IMG/VR virus record: IMGVR_UViG_3300043410_000715
Location: 1 to 25,710 of that record
Origin: a virus
Direction: 5' to 3' (one strand)
Length of the DNA stretch: 25,710 bases
The translations under genes and the position numbers were made by a program. The notes below the pieces were generated by a model. The model saw nothing but the letters and a program-made list of their open reading frames with translations. It searched no databases and was not told the DNA's origin. Numbering within the stretch: position 1 is the first letter of the stretch; every line of letters begins with the position of its first letter. Below are positions 5,298 through 14,419 of this stretch, in pieces.

Positions 5298-6043
5298 ACT
5301 CCGTAACGACCTCTTAGTGCATTGAAGTTTTGATTAACTTCTGATCCTGATAAACCTCTATTGTATAATCTGGCTACTGGTACACTACCATCCAAAAAAC
5401 TCTTTGGAAAGTAAGGTGCGTCCCAGCGTTCGCCTATGTGTATGCCCAGTCCACTAGACCCTGGAGTAGATCCAGTAACTGCTGATTCGTTCAGAGCACC
5501 ATTAATGTAAAACCTAACATTGCTGCCGTCAAATGTTACACACATGCAATACCATGTGTGAATCACTGGCACAAAATTTCCAGCCACTTGCCAACCACCG
5601 CCATCAAAAAATCCACCCTGCCATACTGTAGGATCAGCAGCCAAGCCGCAGGTTATACTGTAGTTAATTGGAGTAGTAGCATATACTTCAGTTATAGTGC
5701 AGGTGGCATCACCAGAGGTGTTATCTAAGGTATTAAAGTACACCCAAGTCTCAGCAGTGAATGTAGTTAAAGCACCCCCGGCTAAATCACCAGCGTGGGC
5801 ACTTTGTTGACTTGCTCTACTGAATGTTAATATACCACCATTAGAGCTACTATAAGTAGCACCATTAGGTAAAGTAGCATCGGCTGATCCTACTAAATCA
5901 TACCAATTATTACCTGAGCCGGGGTAGCTTTCACTATTGCCCGCGTCAAGTTCAAACACTAATCCATCAGTTACTACTGAGTAACTAGGTGTAATTGTTA
6001 TTCCTGCGCCAATTGTGATACCCGGTTCGATTGTGAAACTCAT
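5294..6043 (-). CDS. LamG/concanavalin-like lectin-domain tail protein
   Basis: This 249-residue protein has a short repetitive N-terminus (EPGITIGAGITITPSY, residues 6-21). A jelly-roll domain follows, starting GLVFELDAGNSESYPGSG (27-44) and containing FTAETWVYFN, WYCMCVTFDGSNVRFYING and the C-terminal DGSVPVARLYNRGLSGSEV. These are classic LamG/Laminin_G_3 strand motifs; the domain binds carbohydrate and is common in phage tail-tip and fibre-associated proteins. The ribosome-binding site AGGATAAACA precedes the ATG. It lies 28 bases after the giant fibre gene and overlaps the protease gene, suggesting a role as a fibre-tip or accessory adhesin. Confidence 0.85.
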   Translation of the reverse strand: MSFTIEPGITIGAGITITPSYSVVTDGLVFELDAGNSESYPGSGNNWYDLVGSADATLPNGATYSSSNGGILTFSRASQQSAHAGDLAGGALTTFTAETWVYFNTLDNTSGDATCTITEVYATTPINYSITCGLAADPTVWQGGFFDGGGWQVAGNFVPVIHTWYCMCVTFDGSNVRFYINGALNESAVTGSTPGSSGLGIHIGERWDAPYFPKSFLDGSVPVARLYNRGLSGSEVNQNFNALRGRYGV

Positions 6044-6071
6044 TGTTTATCCTATTTTCTATTTACCATCA

Positions 6072-9000
6072 TTATGAAGTTGGTGCCTTCATAATGAAGA
6101 ACTTCACAACAGGTGCGCTACTAATAGTATCTAATGCTCTGACATTTATATAGAAAGAAGTACCAGTAAAATAATAAGCACTTACCATAAAATACGTAGA
6201 GTATGTACCAGAAATTTGCGCTAAGATATAATCATCGGCACTAACCTTATTACATTGAACTACGAATGCTTCAAGGTCATTTGCAGTCCAAGAACTCTTT
6301 GCTAGAGTGATTTGTCCAGTTAGTTGATTTAATGTAACACCTTGACCTGTACCAGTCTGTGTAACAGTACCACCACTAGAATAACCAATTTTGCCTGTAG
6401 CAGTAATATTACCTGCAGTAGCAAAGTCACCGCTGGTATTCAAGTTGGCTAGAGTAGTTCCTGGTTTGTAAAATCTTAATGTTCCGCCGTCATTGTCAAT
6501 TTCAAGTGTTTGTGCTGTGGTCCCTGTTCCAAACATTATTCGGGGTGTACCACCAGCATAGCCTAGATATAAACCAGCAGTTGAAGCCTGTGATTCATCA
6601 AATGCACCAGTAAATCTAGCATAGCCATTGCCTAATACATTAGCTGAAGCAATTAAGTTGCCACTGCTGATGTTGCCCGTGGTGCTCACAGTGTTGCTAC
6701 CATACGCAGCCAAGAATGTAGCTACATTAGAATCACCATATGATGATGTTGCTACAATGCCAGTCAACTGAGAACCATTACCAATAAAATAGTTACCTGT
6801 GACATTGCCTGTAGCACTAAAAACATTAGCAGTTATAACATTGGCACCTGAAATGTTACCACCTGTACCAGTAGAAGTAACAATACTACCCGGTGCAGTT
6901 AAGTTACCGTCATTACCGAATACCCAACTACTTGCTCCTGCATTAATGTTTACATTACCATATTCTGCTAGACCGTTACCCGCGCCGCCACCTGTAATAT
7001 TAACATTACCACCACTGCCACCACCGTAACCACCTTTAAGTTCCGCAATGCCACCGGCTACACTACCTTGGCCGCCTTGAACATTAGCAGTTCCGCCTGT
7101 TGTAGCACCGATGCCGCCTATTAATCTTACTTCAGCACCTGCACTATTGGTACTACGACCACCGGTAATACTAACATCACCGCCACCATCAAATCCTTGA
7201 CCACCTGTAATGTTTATGTAACCACCATAACCAGATCCTCCATCAGCATCACCTGCGTAGATTTTGATATCACCGCCGTTAACATCACTGTCACCGGCCC
7301 ATACATAAACATCGCCACCTTCTCCGCCAGACTGACCAGCCTGACCTTGAATGATTAATCGTTGTGCGTTATAGCCAGACGGTGGGGTAGGTCCAGTGAT
7401 AACTGCCTGATAGTCAATATCACCAAACTGTAATGTTCGTGCTGTTTGACTGCCGCCATTGTGTAAGTTTACAGTTAGTACTGGGAATAACATGCTACCG
7501 TCATTGTTGTATGACCAAGTATAGTTTGTAGTATGGTCACTGGCTTGTGTGTTTAATGTAATGTTACCACTACCATAATCAACACCACCAGTACCTGCTG
7601 TAATAACAACCCCTCCGCCTACGTAGGATCCAGTGGTGTAGCCTGCTGTAATAACAACATTACCACCTTCACGACCTAAATTAATATCACTAGCATTATC
7701 GCCTGCATTGCCGGCTTGTAGTACTACTGAACCACCGTTACCTGCATTTTGCTCGCCTCCGGCGTTAGCACTACCACCAGGAGCACCAGTGATATATACT
7801 GTACCACCGTTACCAGCACCATATATATTACTTGCATACCCACCTTGACCACCATTGATATTAATATCGCCACCATTACCAGCTGGATCTTGAGTATCTG
7901 CACTTCCGCCGTTGCCGGCGTTTATGTCAATTTGACCACCGGTATTATCTGATGTTGTTTTGTCTCCTGCATTCAAGACGATATCATCACCTGCATTAAT
8001 GCGTACATCACCTTGATAGCCACTAGTAATGTTTACAGGCCAACCACTGAAACTTTGTAAGTTTAATTGATTACCATCATCGTCCAACTCCATGACATTT
8101 CGCATCACAGCGTATAGTGTCATTGTAGTAACTGTTACTGAATCTCCTGGACTTTGAACTACATATATAGTAAATGTATCACCATTATATTCAAATCCAT
8201 TATATATTAATTCAGTTGATGAATCGTTGATTGTCAATACAGCAGTACCTGTATTTGCGTACTGCATGTATAACTGTACAAATCTTCTTAGACTACTATA
8301 CGCACCAACTATATCTATTCTACCAGTGCCACTATTGTCTGAGTATGTTGCTGTATTCCATGCACCAGTGAATGTTTGGTCAACTGGAACATTTATTACA
8401 TTGGTTAGTTTGCTGCCCGCACCAGCTTCAACTGCTAAACCATTACCACCTATAATTGACGCAGTACTATGTGTGGCAACTATATTGCCATCATCATAGA
8501 TAGTCCATTGACGATTAGGATTGCCTAGAGTAAGAACACCGGCACCTACTACTAAGTTATCATATGTTACTGATACAATACTACCGCCACCTATATAAGG
8601 AAGCCATGTTGTACCGTTAGCCGGTGTTGTAAATTCACTATCTGTGTATAGTTGTATTTCATTTACTTCTACAGCTTGGAACCACCATGTTTGATTAGCC
8701 TCTACTGTTCCTAACACACCAGATATAGCAACCTTTCCAGTTACTGGACCGGGGAAAGTTGTTGAGTTTAATGTTACAACTACTGTAGTGCTTCCAGTAG
8801 TTATATTACTGATAGTATCATTTAATGCGAAACCTCCAGTAGCCACAGCATTGATGTTGCCGGGAACTGTTAGATTACCATCAGTACCAAATGACCATGT
8901 GTTATTACTTGATACTAGATTCAATGCTTCAGGTATAGCACCGATAGCAAACTGGCTTATAGCCGCCTTAGTTCCGTCACCATCAGAACCTGTGTTACCA

Positions 9001-12000
9001 GCATATGAAACAATTGACGCAGTGCCATCTAAACATACCATTGAGAAGATACCATTGCCGTTACTACCAACCATAGTACCATAAGTGCCAGCGCCCCAGT
9101 TCTCACCATTGCCAGTTACAGTTTCGCCAACACCATAATACATACCATAAGCAGTATATGTAGTTGATGGTAGATTACTACCAATAGTATCATATCCACC
9201 CGTTACATAAGTTCCCGTACCACCTTCTGTTGCACCATCTGTCTGCCACATCACCATTGGGTATGTCTGATTAGTTGGTTCATAGAAAGTCATGAATGGA
9301 TATAGACCACCTGAATCTACGCTAGTTACTATTAGATTACTATCAGCATCAGTATACGCAGTGAATACACAACGAGAAACATCTGTACCTAAGAAGTTAC
9401 CTTGGTCTTGTATATCGCTTGTACCGTCATAGATATAACGCTTTACAAAATTTTGTTCATAACTTGCTTGGCTCATTGTGCCTGTTACTGAGAAGTCAGT
9501 AATACCACCAGAACCGTTAATTGCACCGACTGTAATAGTCATGTTATCAGCAGGTGCCGCGCCACCTAATTCAGTACCCGGTACTGTGATAGTGTCACCT
9601 ACCTGATATCCTGTTCCAGGTACCACACAATCAGCAGAATTCCATTCAGCAGTGTTATAATCTATTGCACCAATTGGATCGTCTAAGTCAAAGAAGAATA
9701 CAGCATCAGTACCACTACCTGTGTGTGTGAAACTGTTGACTTGGAATATGGCTTGTATGCCATTGAAGTTCATGTTGTCTACGATTGTGCCAGGAGCGAA
9801 ATTCTCTTCCAACAATGATACTTCATTGGTAGCAAACGCAGTTTGAATATCACTGATTGATGTGCGTTGTGTATCTCCGTTATACAAGACTACATCAATA
9901 TAGTTTCTTATGAAATAGAATATACTTTCTGTATCAAGTGGAGTTGAAGTACTAGTGCCATACAAATTAACAATCGCAGTGATGTTTGAACCGTCGATGC
10001 CTGTTACAATAAAGTTGTCATCGTCCGTGTCAGTTGTTGGGTTTGAGCCACTGATATCTGAACTTCTTGACAATACAATCTGATTGATAGATGGATCGTC
10101 ACCTGATATCTGATTTAATACAGCATAGAATCCACGATATGCAAAACTGCCTATTGATTTGATAACACCTGGTACTGTGAATGAACCGTCGCTATCAAAT
10201 CTCCATCGTTGTGAACTACTTGCCCAAATATCAACTGGCTTACTAGCAGTAGTACCTAAACGAACACCACCTTCAGAACCAGGCTCAATATCAAACTGTA
10301 CATCTAAGTTGATAAAGCCACTCTCGTTGTTAGAAAGAATCTGTCCTGTACTAGTAGTGTTAGCACTACCTGCTGGTATAATTAATGCACCATATCTATC
10401 AAATCTTAAACTAGCATTTACAGCATTTGCGTTATTGTTTTGATTTAATCCAACATAAAGACCACCGTCATTCAAGAATAATGTATTGCGTAATACATCG
10501 CTGTTATCAAACACATTACCAACATCACTGGCGTCTGACCAATCTAATTCAGGACCACCGTGTTCTGGATCTGATCCATATGACAATAATGTTGTATAGC
10601 CGTTGTTAGTTAATAAACGACCATAACCACCTGATGCGTAAGCACCACCTGGCATTTGTATATCACCAGTAGGTGTAAAGTGGAATATGCTATCACCTGT
10701 GCGAATGTCTACAGTATCACCTTTTAATTCTAAGTCGTTGTATTCTGGTGAGTAAGCAAACCCGCCAGTAGTGTATGCAGTCCAATCTGTACCAGATGTT
10801 GGTATAGTACAAGCCGCATCATTAAATAATTGGAACGCATTCACCTCCACTGCTCTATAGTATCTTGTACCATTCGCTTGTGTAGCACCTGTAACTCCTG
10901 TAATTGTTACTCGTCCAGTTACTGCATCAGAGAATGGACTACTATCAAGAGTAACGATAACAGTCGGGTCACCTGTAGTTATATATGTAATAGCACCGCC
11001 GAACGGGAAGCCACCACTTAGTGAACTAGTGATACTTCCAGGGACTACTAAATTGCCACTAGTGTCAAGTACCATTGGATGTGCATTAGTACCGTCATAT
11101 GATGACATGATGATATTACCAGTACTGCTCACTTGAACATACTTGTTGTCATCGCCAAAGTATTGGTCGTAAGAAGTATTGTCACCTGTGTCAAAGTGAA
11201 TGTGACTATCAACATCACCTGCACGAACTTGTAGATATTTCAAGTTAGCAGTATCATCTGGAGATGGAGACAATTGTAAACCAAACCCAGATACACCTTG
11301 AACTGCTACATTATCAAATGTTACATTGCCTGTGTTTCCACTTCCACCAGCAGACCAGCTTAAATTACCAGTGCCATCTGTAGTCAACACTTGACCATCC
11401 ATACCTGCATCTGCTGGTAAGTTCAATGAGTAGTTACCTGTTGCGCCGCTACCAGTAATTGTTGCAGTGTATAATCCATTCAAGAAATTAAACTTAGTTC
11501 CTGTAACTTGATTAGTTAGAATGTTACCTGAACTTGCATTGACAGCAGTTCCAGTACCAGTAGCATACAATGTGCCGCCTCTAATAGTACCAGTAGCAGT
11601 AACTAATCCATTAGTAACTATATTACCTCCAATGACATTTCCAGTAGCTGAAACATTACCAGCAGAATTGATATTACCCCCACCTACATTGCCTGTCGCT
11701 GTAACCGTACCAGCAGTACCGATATTACCTATATTAGCATTGCCTGCAACAGATATATTGCCCGGAGTTGTCAAATTGCCTGTGTTGTCAAAAATAAAAT
11801 TCTTCAATGAACCTGAGTTGACACCGGTAGTGATTTGAACATTACCGTATGTATTGGTTACTTGAGCAGGAACTGTTGTGTTACCGTTACTAGGCAACAC
11901 AAGTGCGGCTGTTGCGCCGTGTGTTAAGTCAGCGTTTTCAACAACAACACCATTCAAATGATATACTTCTGCTGTATCTACTTTTGCAACTGCTAATGCA

Positions 12001-12479
12001 CCTGCAGTTTTATTAAATGTGAAGCCTGTGTTACCACCGAATGAACCTGCATCGTTAAATTGAATTTGAGTGTTAGAACCACCAGGACTACCGTTTCCAC
12101 CTCCACCACCTGTTTGTGCAGTCCAACTTAAATTACCTGCACCGTCTGTTTGTAGAACATAACCATTAGTACCACCTTGAATGCTAACATCAGATACATC
12201 AGGTAAAACTGTAGTACCAGTGACAGTCAATCCTGTTAATGTACCAACACTTGTAATGTTAGGTTGTGCGGCATTGGCGACACTATATGCTATAGTTGAA
12301 ACGAATGCTGGTGGTAAAGTGTTACCTGCTTGTAACAAAGTAAAGTTAGCAATGTTACCTACTGCTACTTTGTCTGTTGTTGCAGTTCCTGTTGTATTAA
12401 CTACAGGAAGAATTGTACTTGCAGATAATCCATTACCGATGCTTGGCAGTTGTGTTATTTTAATTGTTGCGTTTGCCAT
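6072..12479 (-). CDS. Giant repetitive tail fibre/adhesin (2135 aa)
   Basis: The conserved N-terminus (ITQLPSIGNGLSASTILPVV, residues 8-27) resembles phage fibre attachment regions. Residues about 230-310 hold 17-residue units such as SAGNVSATGNVIGGN. Motifs of the type F-x-x-D-G-N-L-T-x-P-G-x-I recur about eight times along the chain. Two similar segments (about 488-575 and 1217-1298; VTGRVTITGVTGATQANGT and VTGKVAISGVLGTVEANQT) look like FCCH-type beta domains. Two Gly-rich blocks (about 1478-1641 and 1705-1852) repeat units like GGDININGGQGG. The C-terminus (about 2045-2135; GQGVTLNQLTGQITLAKSSW) is a typical fibre-tip domain. It is very likely a trimeric host-recognition fibre. AGGAAAT precedes the start, 13 bases after the 509-aa fibre gene. 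Confidence 0.9.
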   Translation of the reverse strand: MANATIKITQLPSIGNGLSASTILPVVNTTGTATTDKVAVGNIANFTLLQAGNTLPPAFVSTIAYSVANAAQPNITSVGTLTGLTVTGTTVLPDVSDVSIQGGTNGYVLQTDGAGNLSWTAQTGGGGGNGSPGGSNTQIQFNDAGSFGGNTGFTFNKTAGALAVAKVDTAEVYHLNGVVVENADLTHGATAALVLPSNGNTTVPAQVTNTYGNVQITTGVNSGSLKNFIFDNTGNLTTPGNISVAGNANIGNIGTAGTVTATGNVGGGNINSAGNVSATGNVIGGNIVTNGLVTATGTIRGGTLYATGTGTAVNASSGNILTNQVTGTKFNFLNGLYTATITGSGATGNYSLNLPADAGMDGQVLTTDGTGNLSWSAGGSGNTGNVTFDNVAVQGVSGFGLQLSPSPDDTANLKYLQVRAGDVDSHIHFDTGDNTSYDQYFGDDNKYVQVSSTGNIIMSSYDGTNAHPMVLDTSGNLVVPGSITSSLSGGFPFGGAITYITTGDPTVIVTLDSSPFSDAVTGRVTITGVTGATQANGTRYYRAVEVNAFQLFNDAACTIPTSGTDWTAYTTGGFAYSPEYNDLELKGDTVDIRTGDSIFHFTPTGDIQMPGGAYASGGYGRLLTNNGYTTLLSYGSDPEHGGPELDWSDASDVGNVFDNSDVLRNTLFLNDGGLYVGLNQNNNANAVNASLRFDRYGALIIPAGSANTTSTGQILSNNESGFINLDVQFDIEPGSEGGVRLGTTASKPVDIWASSSQRWRFDSDGSFTVPGVIKSIGSFAYRGFYAVLNQISGDDPSINQIVLSRSSDISGSNPTTDTDDDNFIVTGIDGSNITAIVNLYGTSTSTPLDTESIFYFIRNYIDVVLYNGDTQRTSISDIQTAFATNEVSLLEENFAPGTIVDNMNFNGIQAIFQVNSFTHTGSGTDAVFFFDLDDPIGAIDYNTAEWNSADCVVPGTGYQVGDTITVPGTELGGAAPADNMTITVGAINGSGGITDFSVTGTMSQASYEQNFVKRYIYDGTSDIQDQGNFLGTDVSRCVFTAYTDADSNLIVTSVDSGGLYPFMTFYEPTNQTYPMVMWQTDGATEGGTGTYVTGGYDTIGSNLPSTTYTAYGMYYGVGETVTGNGENWGAGTYGTMVGSNGNGIFSMVCLDGTASIVSYAGNTGSDGDGTKAAISQFAIGAIPEALNLVSSNNTWSFGTDGNLTVPGNINAVATGGFALNDTISNITTGSTTVVVTLNSTTFPGPVTGKVAISGVLGTVEANQTWWFQAVEVNEIQLYTDSEFTTPANGTTWLPYIGGGSIVSVTYDNLVVGAGVLTLGNPNRQWTIYDDGNIVATHSTASIIGGNGLAVEAGAGSKLTNVINVPVDQTFTGAWNTATYSDNSGTGRIDIVGAYSSLRRFVQLYMQYANTGTAVLTINDSSTELIYNGFEYNGDTFTIYVVQSPGDSVTVTTMTLYAVMRNVMELDDDGNQLNLQSFSGWPVNITSGYQGDVRINAGDDIVLNAGDKTTSDNTGGQIDINAGNGGSADTQDPAGNGGDININGGQGGYASNIYGAGNGGTVYITGAPGGSANAGGEQNAGNGGSVVLQAGNAGDNASDINLGREGGNVVITAGYTTGSYVGGGVVITAGTGGVDYGSGNITLNTQASDHTTNYTWSYNNDGSMLFPVLTVNLHNGGSQTARTLQFGDIDYQAVITGPTPPSGYNAQRLIIQGQAGQSGGEGGDVYVWAGDSDVNGGDIKIYAGDADGGSGYGGYINITGGQGFDGGGDVSITGGRSTNSAGAEVRLIGGIGATTGGTANVQGGQGSVAGGIAELKGGYGGGSGGNVNITGGGAGNGLAEYGNVNINAGASSWVFGNDGNLTAPGSIVTSTGTGGNISGANVITANVFSATGNVTGNYFIGNGSQLTGIVATSSYGDSNVATFLAAYGSNTVSTTGNISSGNLIASANVLGNGYARFTGAFDESQASTAGLYLGYAGGTPRIMFGTGTTAQTLEIDNDGGTLRFYKPGTTLANLNTSGDFATAGNITATGKIGYSSGGTVTQTGTGQGVTLNQLTGQITLAKSSWTANDLEAFVVQCNKVSADDYILAQISGTYSTYFMVSAYYFTGTSFYINVRALDTISSAPVVKFFIMKAPTS

Positions 12480-12492
12480 TTATATTTCCTAA

Positions 12493-14022
12493 TTATGCGA
12501 ATGTCGCTCCGTTGTTGCCAATGCAGAACCATTTGCCATTAACATACTGTAATGTGCATGATTGTCCCACTGCTGAAAATGTGATTGTTCCTGTTCCACT
12601 TGCTTTCCAGCCTGCGTTAGTAACAGTGATTACCATATTGCCACCGTGTGCAACTGTCATAAATGTTTTGATTTGACCTTCTGTGCCTGCGGCTAATGTT
12701 CCCGTCCATGCACCTGTTGTGCTGAAATAACTTGGTACTACTGTTAAACTCGCCGCTGCCCCGTTTGTCATGTCATCTGAACCACTAGCAATTACTTTAC
12801 CGGCTGTTACTAAATTACCACCGATGACGTTACCAGTTGAAGTTACAATACCAGCAGTAGTTAAGTTACCACCGATGACGTTACCAGTTGAAGTTACAAT
12901 ACCAGCAGTAGTTAAGTTACCACCGATGACGTTACCAGTAGATGATACAATTCCTGCAGTTTTTAAATTACCACCTTGAATGTTACCAGTAGCAGTGATT
13001 ATACCTGCTGTGCCGATGTTACCAATGTTAGCGTTACCAGATACACTCAATGTACCTGAAATGTTTGACCCAGTACCAGTGACTGTCAATATGTTTGCAT
13101 TACCAGCACTACTGATAGTTACGTTACCACTAGCACCGATAATGTCAACGTTACTGGTGCCATTAGCAATAGATGACACAGTGATATCACCCGCTGATAA
13201 ATTACCAGTAACAGTTAAATTACCTATTGTAACGTTGCCAGGCAACGTTGGGTTTGTTGGGATTTCAACACTGATTGTACCAGTTGTTGTGATTGGGCTA
13301 TTTGTGACGTTTAATGTTGAACTAGATATTCCGATACTAGTTACGGTTCCACCTAACGTAACTGTAGAAACAGTGATGTTACCGTTACTTGAACTTAAAC
13401 TGATACCAGATCCAGCATTCAATCTAGTAACACCAGTGTTAATAATATTAATATTACCGTTGCCAGTGATAGGGCTTCCTGAAATCTGTAGTCCAGGGCC
13501 ACTAGTAGTCACGCCCACGCTAGTGACTGTACCTAATGTTGCACCATTTGCAATATTAGTGATTCTACCATATCCATCAACAGTGATGCTTGGGTATGAA
13601 TATGAACCCTGTACGTTAGCAATTGCTGGTAAGTTGAGTGTTATATTCCCTGCACTAACAATAGGAGATCCAGATACTGTTAATGTACCTGATAACACGC
13701 CTACACTAGTAACTGTGCCACCGCTACCATTACCACCACCTGTACTTGAAATTGTAACGTTTCCGTTAGCTTGGTCAACAATGATACCAGTACCAGCTAT
13801 GATGCTAGTTACACCGGTGTTTGTTATATCAACTGTTCCCGCTACAGCATTTGATGATGTTGAAATACCAGTATTACCAGTAAATGTAACGAATGGACTG
13901 GCTGTGCTGAAAAGCGTTGAAAAGTTGTTTTTTGTCTTAGCAAATGCTACATACAACGAATCACTGTTTGCGGATTCGTTTGGTAAGCCAATTCTAATTA
14001 ATTCTTGCCCAGAAATTGCCAT
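12493..14022 (-). CDS. Repetitive tail fibre/structural protein (509 aa)
   Basis: The N-terminus (ELIRIGLPNESANSDSLYVA, residues 7-26) resembles fibre or baseplate-attachment domains, followed by low-complexity Gly/Ser/Thr/Val repeats. Three copies of a GTVTSVGV...SGSPI...G segment begin near residues 103, 167 and 225. Four 17-residue units of the type GNVIGGNLTTAGIVTST lie at about 343-413, and a C-terminal domain ends with QYVNGKWFCIGNNGATFA. The protein is a plausible partner or proximal segment of the 2135-aa fibre, with which it shares a SGNANIGNIGTAG stretch. Its ribosome-binding site (AAGGA) is inside the 3' arm of a perfect hairpin that carries a late-promoter motif. Confidence 0.88.
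   Translation of the reverse strand: MAISGQELIRIGLPNESANSDSLYVAFAKTKNNFSTLFSTASPFVTFTGNTGISTSSNAVAGTVDITNTGVTSIIAGTGIIVDQANGNVTISSTGGGNGSGGTVTSVGVLSGTLTVSGSPIVSAGNITLNLPAIANVQGSYSYPSITVDGYGRITNIANGATLGTVTSVGVTTSGPGLQISGSPITGNGNINIINTGVTRLNAGSGISLSSSNGNITVSTVTLGGTVTSIGISSSTLNVTNSPITTTGTISVEIPTNPTLPGNVTIGNLTVTGNLSAGDITVSSIANGTSNVDIIGASGNVTISSAGNANILTVTGTGSNISGTLSVSGNANIGNIGTAGIITATGNIQGGNLKTAGIVSSTGNVIGGNLTTAGIVTSTGNVIGGNLTTAGIVTSTGNVIGGNLVTAGKVIASGSDDMTNGAAASLTVVPSYFSTTGAWTGTLAAGTEGQIKTFMTVAHGGNMVITVTNAGWKASGTGTITFSAVGQSCTLQYVNGKWFCIGNNGATFA
12799..12985 (-). repeat. Tandem 51-bp repeats within the 509-aa fibre gene
   Basis: About four units of 51 bp (17 codons) lie in tandem. The units at 12850-12900 and from 12901 agree exactly over their first 40 bases, and the segment before 12850 matches the next with one or two changes. 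The outer units are more diverged. The repeats keep the reading frame, so gain or loss of a unit would change fibre length without breaking it. Confidence 0.85.
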
Positions 14023-14030
14023 AATTTAAT

Positions 14031-14055
14031 CCTTATTGAGTATTTATCAATAAGG
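14031..14055 (-). promoter_or_regulatory. Late-promoter motif inside an RBS-sequestering hairpin
   Basis: A perfect 9-bp inverted repeat (14031-14039 with 14047-14055) flanks a 7-nt loop. On the minus strand, GATAAATACT (14048-14039) matches nine of ten bases of the extended T4 late-promoter form TATAAATACT. The 3' arm ends AATAAGG and is followed by A, so the AAGGA ribosome-binding site of the fibre gene (ATG 14022) is mostly paired. Transcripts starting about 6-7 bases after the motif would lack the 5' arm. Confidence 0.7.
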
Positions 14056-14073
14056 ACTAAATGGTCTGGGCTG

Positions 14074-14400
14074 TTACACGCTGAAACTACTCCCGCAACC
14101 GCAGGTACTTGATGCTTGTGGGTTTTTGATACTGAATCTCGACCCACTCAAATCGTCTATAAAATCAATTTCAGCACCGTTTACATACTGTGCTGACATA
14201 CTATCAACTAGTACACTTGTGGATCCTGCGGAGACCTCAAAATCATCTTCATTTTGTTCTTCGTCTAGTGTAAATCCATAACTAAAGCCAGCGCATCCGC
14301 CACCTTGAATGAACATTCGTAGTCGTAGATTTGGGTTGTTTTCTTCCGCTAATACGTCGGCTATTTTTTGTTGTGCTGATTCGGTTATTGTTAGATTCAT
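14074..14400 (-). CDS. erpA: A-type iron-sulfur carrier protein, ErpA-like
   Basis: This 108-residue protein matches the HesB/IscA/ErpA family along its full length. Residues 1-20 resemble the family N-terminus, Cys36 lies in IQGGGCAGFSYGF, and Cys100 and Cys102 lie in the C-terminal STCGCGSSFSV. The long GGGC-x-G-F-x-Y-G-F block and the CGCGSSFS ending are closer to ErpA than to IscA. A-type carriers accept [2Fe-2S] or [4Fe-4S] clusters from the scaffold and pass them to apo-proteins in the cytoplasm. All three cluster ligands are intact. The gene sits between SGNH-like genes and the fibre genes and has its own late-promoter-like motif at 14420-14427 and AGGA ribosome-binding site. Confidence 0.93.
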   Translation of the reverse strand: MNLTITESAQQKIADVLAEENNPNLRLRMFIQGGGCAGFSYGFTLDEEQNEDDFEVSAGSTSVLVDSMSAQYVNGAEIDFIDDLSGSRFSIKNPQASSTCGCGSSFSV

Positions 14401-14419
14401 AATGTTTTCCTATATTTGA

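Noticed and set aside
12470-12482. TATAAATG before the giant fibre gene as late promoter
   Set aside because: The match overlaps the start codon itself, so a transcript from it would begin inside the gene.
12799-12985. CRISPR-like array from regularly spaced repeats
   Set aside because: The repeats are contiguous, in frame and 51 bp in period with no unique spacers; they encode fibre repeats. No cas genes are present.
6072-14022. Diversity-generating retroelement acting on the fibre genes
   Set aside because: No reverse transcriptase frame and no template/variable repeat pair were seen in the window.
12980-14029. Long plus-strand open frame (349 codons) opposite the 509-aa fibre gene
   Set aside because: It is an antisense shadow of a low-complexity gene: Val/Pro/Leu/Thr-rich, no ribosome-binding site, and the minus frame has clear fibre features. 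The same holds for other plus-strand frames at 6799-12676.
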